Below are positions 25,947 through 34,704 of a DNA stretch of 47,737 bases, one piece after another. The position numbers and the translations under genes were made by a program. Under the pieces are notes generated by a model, which worked only from the letters and a program-made list of their open reading frames with translations, did not search any database and was not told the DNA's origin. The number at the start of each line of letters is the position of its first letter. Position 1 is the first letter of the stretch. This DNA comes from Pseudomonas veronii (GTDB lineage: Bacteria > Pseudomonadota > Gammaproteobacteria > Pseudomonadales > Pseudomonadaceae), in contig NZ_JYLL01000043.1 in the NCBI RefSeq assembly GCF_001439695.1, positions 1 to 47,737 of the forward strand. Direction: 5' to 3'.

Positions 25947-28733
25947 TCAGTTTTCGGTCAGCGGCAACACCCCGAGGATAGATTCGAAATAAGGCTCATA
26001 GTTTTTGGACAGATCGCCCTGCGCAAAACTGGCGCCGTAGGGGTCATTGATTAACGTCTGCCCTCGACCAACCGGCGTCTGCAAGAACTCCTTCCACTCC
26101 TGCGTATTGTCCAAACGCATCTGCTTGTCAAAATTGGCCTGAACGCAGGCATCCATTTGTTTTTCAACTTGGTGTTTGCGCGCGATGAACGAAGCGACCT
26201 GATCCTCATCAACCGACCCCTGCAGGAAGGGATAATGAATGCTCAGATCGGTATTGCCGGCGTGTTTCAAACGCTGGTTGACGCAACCGAACAAACGATC
26301 AAGGCGCCCGACCCGCTGCTCATTGTCACCGGGTGACCCAGCCAGCCCGTAGTGATGAATCTGATGACACTGCATGTGCAGATTGACTCCCTCCTGGAGC
26401 ACAGAAGTAGACACCAGCACATTGGGATAGAACGGACTGTTGAAGCCAAGGATCAACCGCTGCCGACTATTACTATTCTCTCCACTGGCATACAAGCCCG
26501 GACTGGTCAGACCTTTAAGGCTTCGCCACTCCTGATCCCAGCGATTGAGACCGTGATCAATGATTTTGCCGCACAGCTGATCGAAGGTTTCAAGCGCAGC
26601 AATGAAGTAGCGCAGCATCAACGACCCCTCAATTCTGCCGCTCACCCACTGATAAAAACTCCGGTAACTGCTATGCACATTCCTGTCGCGCCTACCGCGT
26701 CGGAACTCAACAAACCACCCATAAAGTTCGACAATCACCGGACTCGCATGCAGGAAGCCAGCTTTGAGATAATTTCCAAAGTTTTCCGCAACAGCCTTAT
26801 CCGACTCTGCCCAACACCTGAGCTTTTGTCGAAGCAAATCGGGTAACCTGGGTACCAGCAGCGACCAAACGCTAAACATGGGTTGATCAAACTTGCCGTC
26901 CGGCTGCACACGATCACCGATAGCTAACTTGAGCTGTGCCTGATTGCCCCAGTGTTGAAAACGAGCAAATTTAGCTGCATTTGCATAGTCAGCCCTCTTC
27001 GCATCTATCTGGGTGTAATAGCCTCCATAACCAGCCTCCTGGTAGTCAGATGCTGGCTCCAGAAACAGTGAAAATACACTCTCCGACTTGCTGAAGCGCA
27101 AACGTGAATTTACACAATCGGTTTGGCCACCCAGCTCCCTCTTAACCACAAACAGTTCAGCAATGCGAGATGCCAGCTGGCCGCTATCCTCCTCACTGTC
27201 CTCGTCGTCGCCAACGACTTCTGCAGCCTCGTCCATGACAAACGCATGATCAAGTCCGGAGATGAGCTGGTCATAAGACGCCCGCGACCAGCCCGTCTTC
27301 CGCCAAACATCCACCCGAGGGTCATTTAAGGGTATGCCCCATGCCTGAATAATTATGCCTGCCAGTAGCTCGTCATAACGCTCATTGACCCGCTGAGTCA
27401 GTTCGCGGACCGAGGGAATACGTCGCACAAAAATCAGATGCTTATGGTCATGCAGCATCTTATCCTGGCCATACAGGCCCTCGGGCACACACTGATCAAT
27501 CAGCGCGCCGTATTTGGGGTGGTCGGGAAAAGTACCAAACTGTTTGCGGTAATCACCCGTAAGCTCGCGTAAAAGCTCTGTATCGCTGGCCGTGGAAAAG
27601 TCCTCAGCGGCTTTGTCCACAATCTCTGTAACCTCGCCGCCATCGCTGCTCTGAGCCAAAGCTGGGAGATGGCCCATCGACTCAAAGCCCTCAAGGTAGC
27701 CATACATAAGGCTCTTGTTTTCTTTCTGCTTGCGCAGATCCGCCACCAGCCTTTTCTGATACAGCGCGAAGAACATCTCCGCATTCGGCCGTCCCTCAAA
27801 GCCAGCAGGTATGGCTTTCTCATGCCGATAGTGGCGTTTACTGTACAATCCCCCAGCCCCTTCCATCAGCCGCAGTCGTCGAAGAGCAAACTTCTCCAAC
27901 AATGCTTTGGTTCTAGCCGAACCACTGAGCACTGCCAGCTCGCCTTCTGGATCAATCTCAGTGAAGTAGCTGAGAATACTCTGCACATCGATCAACCGAG
28001 AGTGGCTCGGAGTTGCCGTCAGCAGCAAATTCTTCGCACCCAGTCGGCTACCTTCGGCACCAAAAAGTGCGCGCGCAGCACTGACCCGCTGGGAGCCACC
28101 ATTCAGGTTTCGCAGGTAATGCGCCTCATCTACGATGATCAGATCGAAGCCGGACTCACCCAGCGCGCTTTTGAGCCGCTGATGAATAATCCCAGCCGCA
28201 ACTCTGGCCGCACCAGCTCCGTCAGACTTGTCCTTTTTCTCCACCAGTCCACTGAGGGAATGAATGGTCGTCAGGTACAAATGCCCGAGTCCCCGCTCAA
28301 CTGCATTCACCAGCTTGTCCAGTCGATAACATTCTTGCACCGAGGGCACCGGTCCACCGTCCACACTGCTTTTCACACTGTGGTCGGCCTCGCGGTAATG
28401 CTCGCGCACAAAAGTTTCGAATTCCCGTCGCCAATGCCGACAAATATCCCGGCCTGGGGCCATGACCAGCACACGCGCATCGGGCTTCAACTTCCACAAC
28501 AAAGCCGCCACACCAAGCGCCTGAAAAGTCTTACCCATGCCGACCTCATCGGCCAGCAGTGCAACGCCATTGGCAGCAAGCAAGTTCCACAGGTAAGCCA
28601 CGCCTTCGGTTTGTTTGGCCGCCATCGATTCACGATTATCCGGCGCGTAATGCCAAGCGGTGTTATTGCGCTCAAAGTTGATCCAGTGCGAGACACGCTG
28701 CGGGTCTAGCCCGCCCCAGGTTGGCGAACTCAT
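25947..28733 (-). CDS. SNF2-like SF2 helicase, 928 residues
   Basis: This is a DNA-dependent ATPase or translocase. Motifs: I ADEVGMGKT at 61-69, II D202-E-A-H, III LTATPSHS at ~238-245, V STSVLQEGVNLHM and VI EQRVGRLDR in the second RecA fold. A large insertion sits between the two halves (~350-720). A tail of ~110 residues follows motif VI. ATG 28733 overlaps the PLD gene stop (ATGA); the longer in-frame start at 28844 would run through the PLD gene. It is the last gene of a three-gene minus-strand operon. Helicase plus PLD nuclease pairs occur in defence systems such as DISARM and, if my memory of its layout is right, Azaca; the first gene here would decide the name. No methyltransferase is present, which argues against DISARM. 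Confidence 0.9.
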   Translation of the reverse strand: MSSPTWGGLDPQRVSHWINFERNNTAWHYAPDNRESMAAKQTEGVAYLWNLLAANGVALLADEVGMGKTFQALGVAALLWKLKPDARVLVMAPGRDICRHWRREFETFVREHYREADHSVKSSVDGGPVPSVQECYRLDKLVNAVERGLGHLYLTTIHSLSGLVEKKDKSDGAGAARVAAGIIHQRLKSALGESGFDLIIVDEAHYLRNLNGGSQRVSAARALFGAEGSRLGAKNLLLTATPSHSRLIDVQSILSYFTEIDPEGELAVLSGSARTKALLEKFALRRLRLMEGAGGLYSKRHYRHEKAIPAGFEGRPNAEMFFALYQKRLVADLRKQKENKSLMYGYLEGFESMGHLPALAQSSDGGEVTEIVDKAAEDFSTASDTELLRELTGDYRKQFGTFPDHPKYGALIDQCVPEGLYGQDKMLHDHKHLIFVRRIPSVRELTQRVNERYDELLAGIIIQAWGIPLNDPRVDVWRKTGWSRASYDQLISGLDHAFVMDEAAEVVGDDEDSEEDSGQLASRIAELFVVKRELGGQTDCVNSRLRFSKSESVFSLFLEPASDYQEAGYGGYYTQIDAKRADYANAAKFARFQHWGNQAQLKLAIGDRVQPDGKFDQPMFSVWSLLVPRLPDLLRQKLRCWAESDKAVAENFGNYLKAGFLHASPVIVELYGWFVEFRRGRRDRNVHSSYRSFYQWVSGRIEGSLMLRYFIAALETFDQLCGKIIDHGLNRWDQEWRSLKGLTSPGLYASGENSNSRQRLILGFNSPFYPNVLVSTSVLQEGVNLHMQCHQIHHYGLAGSPGDNEQRVGRLDRLFGCVNQRLKHAGNTDLSIHYPFLQGSVDEDQVASFIARKHQVEKQMDACVQANFDKQMRLDNTQEWKEFLQTPVGRGQTLINDPYGASFAQGDLSKNYEPYFESILGVLPLTEN

Positions 28734-30673
28734 TGTGTGCCCCACTTGCCACTGATTACCTGATATGCCTGCTGCAAGCGCTGACGATAGGCATCGTTGG
28801 CGCCGGCCGGTAATGCAGGCTCCGCAACAAACAATGCCCGCCATCGCGACAGAGGCACGGACTGCTCATTTTTGGGTAAGCGTTGACGAATACGAGCAGC
28901 CAACTCACATAGGCCATTAACTTCCTGAGCCAGAAACCAGCTGAACACATTGGCACCGTTTTTTTCGATACGTTCAGCGGCTTTCCCTACCAACTCCTCC
29001 AGGCAGCCCGGCCGACTAAAAACCCAGCGTTCGAGCGTACGAATTTGCTCAATCTCATGAAGTCGCGCGGCATACTGGTAGCTGGCAGAAAACAGCCGGA
29101 AGTAGCTGATCTCGCCTGGATCTCCCACGGCTTGCATCGTATTGCTCCCATCCCAGGTCGCCCCGTCCAAAAGCAGCTCGCCGCTCTCGGTTTCTCGCAC
29201 CCGGTAGCTTGCATCTTCCAGCGAAGGTTCGTTACCGGCATACGTCATGGCATCAAACAGACTTTTCAAATCATCGTACTGTTGGGCGCGTCGATGCTGC
29301 GTGTGGGTTTCGATCAGCATGCCAACGTGGCAAAGCTTGTCCCCCCTAAACACTCTGAAGCAGTGGTCGGTGAGTAGCGCGCGCACTGTACCTATGGGCA
29401 GATCAGAGATCTGGAGGGCTTTTTTCTGCGGCATCCAGTGCAGAGGAAGTGGCTTTTCATGGTCAGGCAAGCGCAGGGTAAAATCCTGCTCCGGCGAGCA
29501 AGCTGCATGCCACTGGCCTTTAAAACAGTAGGTCTGGCTGGCCCAGTCAAACGTTACGGCAATATCAAACGGCAGGGGTTCAGGCACCACAAGCGCCTCG
29601 GCTGCCAATTGTTCATCCGTAGCAAACAGGCCGTCATGTGCATCCAGCACCTTACCCAACAGCGGATCAATCGGACTGTTGTCAGCAATAATAAAGCCCG
29701 CTTCGATGTTGTTGTGGCGCCCGTCAGCCTGCCCGCCGACTCGTGCATTGGCCCCCGCATGGGTAAAGTTCCAGGAACCGATCGCCAGGTGCCTGGAAGT
29801 CTTCCAGAGTTTGGCGTGGCACATGGACATCCGCTCATCCAGCGCGCGCGGGTTCTGGCACAGAATCAGTTCTTTATCCTTGAACAGTTGCCCCAGCGCG
29901 TCACTCCACTGGGTCCGCAGGTACTGCCCATCCACTCGGTCTGCCACCAAGCAGACCTTCAGCTGGGGCTGGTTGAAGTTCTGTTTCAGATCACGAATAA
30001 ACCCTGCAAGGTCTTTGGGAAAATACGGCGACCACACCGCCAGACGCTGCAACGATTTACCACCGAATAGTTGGCTGATGAATGCCTCACTCTGGAAGCT
30101 GTGGCAGAAATGCACGGGAGACTCGCTTCGAGCAAAAGCTCTACGTATTTCCAAGGGGCACTCCTCGCCCACATTGGCAAAAACGACCTGAAAAAACGCT
30201 TTCAACGACTGGTAAAGCGCCAGGGTTTCCACCGATACAAAATGAAAGACTTCCTGATTGCGCCCCCAGCCACTGAGCGTCAGGTTGGCACTGCCCGCCC
30301 CCAACACGCGGCCATATTCCCCCTCCAGATAAATCACTTTGGCATGGAAAAGGCTGTCTTCGTTGATCCCCAGGCGAGTCAGCTCAACCTTGTTGCCCGG
30401 CGATACTCCATATACCGGTATCGAAGTGCGCTTGTTCTGATCGGCACCAATAAAGCGCCGATCGCAAAACACCCGAAAGTCAATGCCGCTATCATTCAGC
30501 ACCAACTGCAAGGCCTCATAATCCATACGCGTGCGTGGGATCTCTGCCCCCAGTACTGTGGGCAGCACGTAGGTTTCAATAAATTCGATATCAATATTGA
30601 AGCTTGTCAGCCACACCCGCTTCAGCTTGCCGCAGACTTTGATCTGTTCGGCAAAGGCATTCAGCAGCTTCAT
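28730..30673 (-). CDS. Phospholipase D-superfamily nuclease-like protein, 647 residues
   Basis: Two PLD half-sites are visible: H110-A-K112 with GSANLT at 127-132 and a later N/E (GRNQE), and H286-A-K288 with GSWNFT at 299-304 and HNNIE. Each has the His, Lys and Ser/Asn of the family, but the Asp of the classical HKD motif is not in its usual place, as in many defence-associated PLD nucleases. A C-terminal ~270-residue region is unassigned. ATG 30673 overlaps the previous stop, and its own stop overlaps the helicase start, so the three genes are translationally coupled. Expected role: DNA cleavage guided or powered by the helicase. Confidence 0.88.
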   Translation of the reverse strand: MKLLNAFAEQIKVCGKLKRVWLTSFNIDIEFIETYVLPTVLGAEIPRTRMDYEALQLVLNDSGIDFRVFCDRRFIGADQNKRTSIPVYGVSPGNKVELTRLGINEDSLFHAKVIYLEGEYGRVLGAGSANLTLSGWGRNQEVFHFVSVETLALYQSLKAFFQVVFANVGEECPLEIRRAFARSESPVHFCHSFQSEAFISQLFGGKSLQRLAVWSPYFPKDLAGFIRDLKQNFNQPQLKVCLVADRVDGQYLRTQWSDALGQLFKDKELILCQNPRALDERMSMCHAKLWKTSRHLAIGSWNFTHAGANARVGGQADGRHNNIEAGFIIADNSPIDPLLGKVLDAHDGLFATDEQLAAEALVVPEPLPFDIAVTFDWASQTYCFKGQWHAACSPEQDFTLRLPDHEKPLPLHWMPQKKALQISDLPIGTVRALLTDHCFRVFRGDKLCHVGMLIETHTQHRRAQQYDDLKSLFDAMTYAGNEPSLEDASYRVRETESGELLLDGATWDGSNTMQAVGDPGEISYFRLFSASYQYAARLHEIEQIRTLERWVFSRPGCLEELVGKAAERIEKNGANVFSWFLAQEVNGLCELAARIRQRLPKNEQSVPLSRWRALFVAEPALPAGANDAYRQRLQQAYQVISGKWGTQ

Positions 30674-32052
30674 GGTTGCCCCCCCCGATAACCCGCTACC
30701 AGATTTCGGAACTGCGGGATGTAATAATTATTCACCCAACGCCCGACTGGCCATTTTTCAGCGGTCGGTAAAGTCGTAGTGCGGGCATTAACTTTAATCC
30801 GCTCAAAATCCTGCGCTTGCACCCAAGGCAGCTGCCCACGACCACGCATCACCCCTGCGTGATAATCGAGCAACCCGCGCAATTGCTCGGCAAAACTTCC
30901 TGTACGGGACAGCTTCAGTAAATATCCCAGGCGTTTTTGGCCGGTGCCGGTCAACACGGAAGTCAGCGACGGCAGTTCTTCTATCTGGCAAGCAGCGGTT
31001 GCCAGGGTATTGGCATTACGACCAAGCGCCTGCCAGTGGGCCTCGATCTGCGAAATACTCTGATTCTTGGCATGACGCGCCAAGGTAAACATCAAATCGG
31101 CTTCCGCCAGCAGAGGCTCCAGAGTTTGTACGTGAAGCAGTTTTCGCTGCTCCACTGGATCGCAACAGTGCTGACGACTCAAAGAAAACAATTGTTGTAT
31201 GGGCAAAGGTAACTCGGGCGACTGCTGCGCCTGTTTATCGAGCACACTCAACAGAGCACCCGCAGCGCCGTTAGCCAAGCCGGTAATATCCAGCCAGAAA
31301 TCACGGGTATCCGCACCCACTTGGCTTGGGCTTGGTAGCGCCTTGCGGTAGGCATCCAGCAGGCTGGCCGGCAAGTCATCGAAGGCGAACGTAGACTTGC
31401 GCCGATAGCCTTGCAGCAACTCCATCAGATGCGCCTTGGCTTCCTTGTACAAATCTGCCAGTCGTTCACAGCCTTGGATCAGCAGGTGGCTTTTGTCCCA
31501 CAGCTTGGCCGCTTCGGGCTGATGGTGGTAGTTGTAGGTCGCGTTGAAAAAGCCCATTTCCATAAAGGGGGTCTTGTAACGCCCACTCACGCCTAGCCCC
31601 AACTGGCGGACGAGCAGGTAGCCTGCTTTTTTGTGGGTAAATTGAAGCTTTGGATTGCCTTGTGCCTCTAGCCGGGCACGGGCCTTACTGGCCCCCAGAA
31701 TACCCAGGCTTTCCACCCCTGCATTGGCAGGTGCAGCGACCATTGCATAGGTAAAAAGGTTTTCCAGGTAGACCAAACAAGCTTGACGTAACGCCAGACT
31801 GTGTTTATCGCCTACCTCTTCGACCAGCGCCTTGCTGGGTTGCACGGCATCGTCGTCGCACAAGTCGCGAATCAACGTATGGTGCAGCAGGTTGAGGGTG
31901 TAATTGCGCACGTCGTTGGAAATGGAATTGACCCGGTTGCGGAAGATCTGCTGGCCAAAGGCCGACCAGATCACCAGCACACCTAGAGGGTCGATATAGC
32001 TGTCGCCGCTCAGCTCGTCATCGTATTCAGTCAGAAACCGGTTTAACTGCAT
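30670..32052 (-). CDS. Uncharacterised protein, 460 residues, first gene of the PLD/helicase operon
   Basis: I do not recognise a catalytic motif. The protein is mostly helical; the region around 120-180 (FTHKKAGYLLVRQLGLGVSG) looks like a compact DNA-binding or structural segment, and the C-terminus ends in YYIPQFRNLVAGYRGGQP. There is no signal peptide or membrane span. AAGGGAA lies a few bases upstream of ATG 32052. The stop overlaps the PLD start. Its constant coupling to a PLD nuclease and helicase suggests the target-recognition or sensor subunit of the module. The three-gene set may correspond to a named system such as Azaca, which I recall as unknown/PLD/helicase, but I cannot confirm this without a search. 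Confidence 0.8.
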   Translation of the reverse strand: MQLNRFLTEYDDELSGDSYIDPLGVLVIWSAFGQQIFRNRVNSISNDVRNYTLNLLHHTLIRDLCDDDAVQPSKALVEEVGDKHSLALRQACLVYLENLFTYAMVAAPANAGVESLGILGASKARARLEAQGNPKLQFTHKKAGYLLVRQLGLGVSGRYKTPFMEMGFFNATYNYHHQPEAAKLWDKSHLLIQGCERLADLYKEAKAHLMELLQGYRRKSTFAFDDLPASLLDAYRKALPSPSQVGADTRDFWLDITGLANGAAGALLSVLDKQAQQSPELPLPIQQLFSLSRQHCCDPVEQRKLLHVQTLEPLLAEADLMFTLARHAKNQSISQIEAHWQALGRNANTLATAACQIEELPSLTSVLTGTGQKRLGYLLKLSRTGSFAEQLRGLLDYHAGVMRGRGQLPWVQAQDFERIKVNARTTTLPTAEKWPVGRWVNNYYIPQFRNLVAGYRGGQP

Positions 32053-32884
32053 TGCATTCCCTTGTTTGAAGCTGGCCCGTTATATCCCCCTAATCCCGTC
32101 AAGAAAATTTTCCAGCGCATCTCAAGCGGAGCCACTTGAGTGATGTGGGGTAAGCGACTTGAGCCTTCGGCTCAACACGAACGATGGGATGAAATATCTT
32201 CGATATACCAAAGGCGTAAAGCTGCCACGGCCACCATGACTATACGCGGAGCCATTAGCTGAGCAGTCCTGGCGTCATCCAAAAATTTTAATAATGTCGA
32301 AAAATCCACATTTCAGCCTTCAAGTTAGCTTTTATGAGCTATCAACGCTTACGCAGGAAGAAACGCAGGACATCCCGGCAAGCTTGTTCCAACGATGTTT
32401 TTTAGGAATGTCTGGATGCCTGATCCTTAAGCAGGATGCTAAGGATATGCAGCGTAGAGATGGGCGCTCAGAGAAGAAACGTCATCCTTGCGAGGCAAAT
32501 ATCCATTCATGCCCTTTTGCCAGCACGATACGCTTCATCCCTCCGTACGGCAAAGCCATATGCGAACGTCAGCCGACCAAACGTGTTGCTTAGTTAAGCA
32601 CATGAAAACGACAATCCGACTCTGAGGATCCTCATGCCCAGGGCGCGAATCACGCGAAGTCGAGCTCAGCCCCCATTCGACATCTCTCGAACACTTCTGT
32701 CTGCGCACTCAGCCCTATCAGTCCAAGCGAGAGTATTGTTCGCGATTATCAGAGCAACGATTAACTGATCAAGAACGGACAGCTCTGCGTAAACGTGCGT
32801 TCGGCCTGAAGGTCTGACTGGACGCATTGACGTGCTGCTTGTGCCTTCCGGGACAAACTCTGGCCTTTGTATCAGCCAAAGATT
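32053..32884. other. Gene-poor right end of element 1
   Basis: Apart from the weak promoter described separately, I see no supported gene here. A 99-codon frame at 32294-32593 has no ribosome site and no recognisable sequence, and the minus-strand frame at 32666-32959 runs through the terminator. The region separates the PLD/helicase operon promoter from the next att site. Confidence 0.5.
32079..32107 (-). promoter_or_regulatory. Weak promoter candidate for the PLD/helicase operon
   Basis: On the minus strand TATAAC (32084-32079) could serve as -10 with TTTTCT (32107-32102) as a poor -35 at 17-bp spacing, ending about 26 bases before the start codon at 32052. A better-looking TTGACG nearby is too close to the -10. 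Low support beyond position and the -10 match. Confidence 0.3.
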
Positions 32885-32924
32885 CCACCCAGAGCCAGTC
32901 GTTTTGTAGGGGTAAAAACGACCA

Positions 32925-32965
32925 AACATAAAAAAGGGTCGCGAGATATAATCTCGCAACCCTTT
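32925..32965 (-). terminator. Rho-independent terminator, second copy
   Basis: This is the same hairpin as at 193-234, with one loop change (ATATAAT instead of ATAAAAT) and the same T run on the minus strand. It sits just past the CCA end of the second tRNA-Pro 3' half. Confidence 0.8.
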
Positions 32966-32973
32966 GAATTATA

Positions 32974-33018
32974 TGGTCGGGACGGAGTGATTCGAACACT
33001 CGACCCCTAGCACCCCAT
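32974..33018 (-). repeat. att site: 3' half of tRNA-Pro(GGG), copy 2
   Basis: This is identical over 45 bases to 243-287, from CCA to the anticodon loop ATGGGGT, and again lacks the 5' half. It is the right boundary of element 1 and the left boundary of element 2. No third copy lies within the window, so the end of element 2 and the complete tRNA are further right. Confidence 0.9.
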
Positions 33019-33178
33019 CTCCTTTTTCATACTTCTTGAAAGACTCCGAAATTTCACTCTGGATTTTTATAAGCTAGTATTTACTTGAGCTCCAGCGGTG
33101 TTCTGCTCTACGAGAGTCCAGCAACGTCCATCAAGAGCCGACGTTTTTGTGGGGGTAAAAGTAGGGGGAGTCCATTTC

Positions 33179-34633
33179 ATGGCCAAAATCACCATCAAAG
33201 AACTCGAGTCGCTGACCGCCAATGATGCCGGCCGGATCCTCCGGGAGGATGGCAATCTCGCGGGTCGAATTTCCCTGCGTAAGGACGGCGTGTCGGTCAG
33301 CTTTTTCTATCGCTATCGGTGGGGCGACCAGAACAAAGAATACGCCTGCGGGTCCTGGCCACGCAAATCCCTGACGGACATCCGCAAGGCCCGCAACCAG
33401 GCTAGGGCGCTCATCGATGAGCAGATCAATCCCAACGAGCAGAAGAAAACCGTCAAGGCACAGGCATACGCCGCAGCTAACGTAGAGGCCGAACAAGTAA
33501 AAACGTCGAAGGCGCTAACGCTGACCGTCCAGGATCTGGCCAAGGCGTGGCTGGTGGATGGCGTCGCGCGCAAAGACGGCAACGCCGAGTTACAGCGTCG
33601 TTTTAACAAGGACTTATTACCGGCACTTGGCAAGACAGCGGTGAGCAGTGTGTCCGAACACGATGTTCGGGCGCTGATCCGCACCGTGGTCAACCGCGGC
33701 GCTCACCGGCAAGCCATCAGCTTCTTCGCCGACCTCACTCAGATGTTCAGCTGGGCCAGAAAGCGTCAGCCCTGGCGGGCCTTATTGATCGAGGGCGATC
33801 CAACTGAGCTGGTCGACATCTCCCCATTGATCCCTGCCAACTACGAAGCGGAAAGAAGCCGCATCCTTTCCCCGGCTGAGCTGTTGGAATTGCACAACCG
33901 CTTCCAGCAAATGACCGCCGATTACGACGCCCTCCCCGCGGGCCAAAAATACGACGGCATTCGACCGCTAAAGAAGGAAACACAGCTTGCGCTCTGGATC
34001 AGCCTGGGCACGCTATGCCGAATTGGCGAGTTGCTGCAGGCCGAATGGAAAAATGTCGATCTAGACCAGCAGACCTGGTTCCTCCCCAGCGAAAATGTCA
34101 AAGGCACCCGTGGCAAAAAACAAGACCACCATGTCTTCCTCTCCCCCTTCGCCCTGCATTTCTTTGAGGAACTCAAAATCCTGACGGGAGACTCGCAATG
34201 GTGCTTTCCGAACAAGCTGGATGATGGGCATGTAGACGTGAAAGTGGTAAGCAAACAGGTGGGTGATCGCCAGGCTCGGTTCAAAAACCGTAAAGCTCTC
34301 TCCAGACGGTGCCATGACGATACCCTGGTCCTTGCCGACGGCCAAAACGGCGACTGGACTCCGCATGACCTGCGCCGTACCGGGGCGACCATGATGCAAG
34401 CCTTAGGCGTTAGCCTGGATGTCATTGATCGCTGCCAAAATCATGTACTGGCCGGCTCTCGGGTGAGACGCCACTACTTGCATCACGACTACGCCAACGA
34501 GAAGAAAAACGCCTGGAACCTGCTGGGCGATCGACTCAGTGCGGTGCTGTCCTCGACCTACGAGCACACGCCAAACGAGTCGAAGTTGTCTTTTCCAGCG
34601 TACACGACGAAAGAGCCCCGGACATCCTCATAG
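33179..34633 (+). CDS. Tyrosine recombinase (P4-type integrase), element 2
   Basis: This 484-residue paralogue of the enzyme at 448 has the same start context (GGGGGA before the ATG), the same arm-like site upstream and all catalytic residues (R281, H396, R399, H422, Y433). About 24 substitutions are spread over the first 468 residues, then the last ~15 residues differ completely. Because the att cores are identical, each enzyme should recognise both copies, which would allow excision of element 1 alone, element 2 alone or both together. Confidence 0.95.
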   Translation: MAKITIKELESLTANDAGRILREDGNLAGRISLRKDGVSVSFFYRYRWGDQNKEYACGSWPRKSLTDIRKARNQARALIDEQINPNEQKKTVKAQAYAAANVEAEQVKTSKALTLTVQDLAKAWLVDGVARKDGNAELQRRFNKDLLPALGKTAVSSVSEHDVRALIRTVVNRGAHRQAISFFADLTQMFSWARKRQPWRALLIEGDPTELVDISPLIPANYEAERSRILSPAELLELHNRFQQMTADYDALPAGQKYDGIRPLKKETQLALWISLGTLCRIGELLQAEWKNVDLDQQTWFLPSENVKGTRGKKQDHHVFLSPFALHFFEELKILTGDSQWCFPNKLDDGHVDVKVVSKQVGDRQARFKNRKALSRRCHDDTLVLADGQNGDWTPHDLRRTGATMMQALGVSLDVIDRCQNHVLAGSRVRRHYLHHDYANEKKNAWNLLGDRLSAVLSSTYEHTPNESKLSFPAYTTKEPRTSS

Positions 34634-34704
34634 GGCTGTTTCACCCTGCGTTCACCGGAATTTAACGTCCCCATGCTGTGATCCATAATTCGCGATGAGC
34701 AAAG

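Larger units (their letters stand above)
243..32973. mobile_element. Integrative element 1, bounded by tRNA-Pro 3'-half repeats
   Basis: The element runs from the first tRNA 3'-half copy to the second. The integrase is at the left end and the arm site with terminator at the right end. Cargo is a WYL-regulated 14-gene TerY-P-type operon and a three-gene helicase/PLD module. I see no conjugation, replication or phage structural genes, so it is probably an integrase-only genomic island that moves with outside help. Confidence 0.8.
32885..34617 (+). repeat. Long direct repeat, copy 2 (arm site, terminator, att, integrase)
   Basis: This is the second copy of the block at 155-1895, with scattered substitutions throughout rather than recent identity. 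That pattern means the two elements arrived separately or diverged for some time, not that one was just duplicated. Confidence 0.9.

Noticed and set aside
27669..28709. 346-codon plus-strand frame inside the helicase region
   Set aside because: It is the antisense of the SNF2-like helicase, whose motifs I, II and III are read from the same bases. No ribosome site or domain.
29438..30691. Two plus-strand frames of ~210 codons opposite the PLD gene
   Set aside because: Antisense shadows of a gene with two clear PLD half-sites and ATGA coupling on both sides.
25947..32052. DISARM system
   Set aside because: The helicase and PLD parts fit, but no methyltransferase and no DrmA/DrmB-like genes are present.
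32294..32593. 99-codon frame at the right end of element 1
   Set aside because: No ribosome site, no recognisable sequence, biased composition; treated as non-coding.
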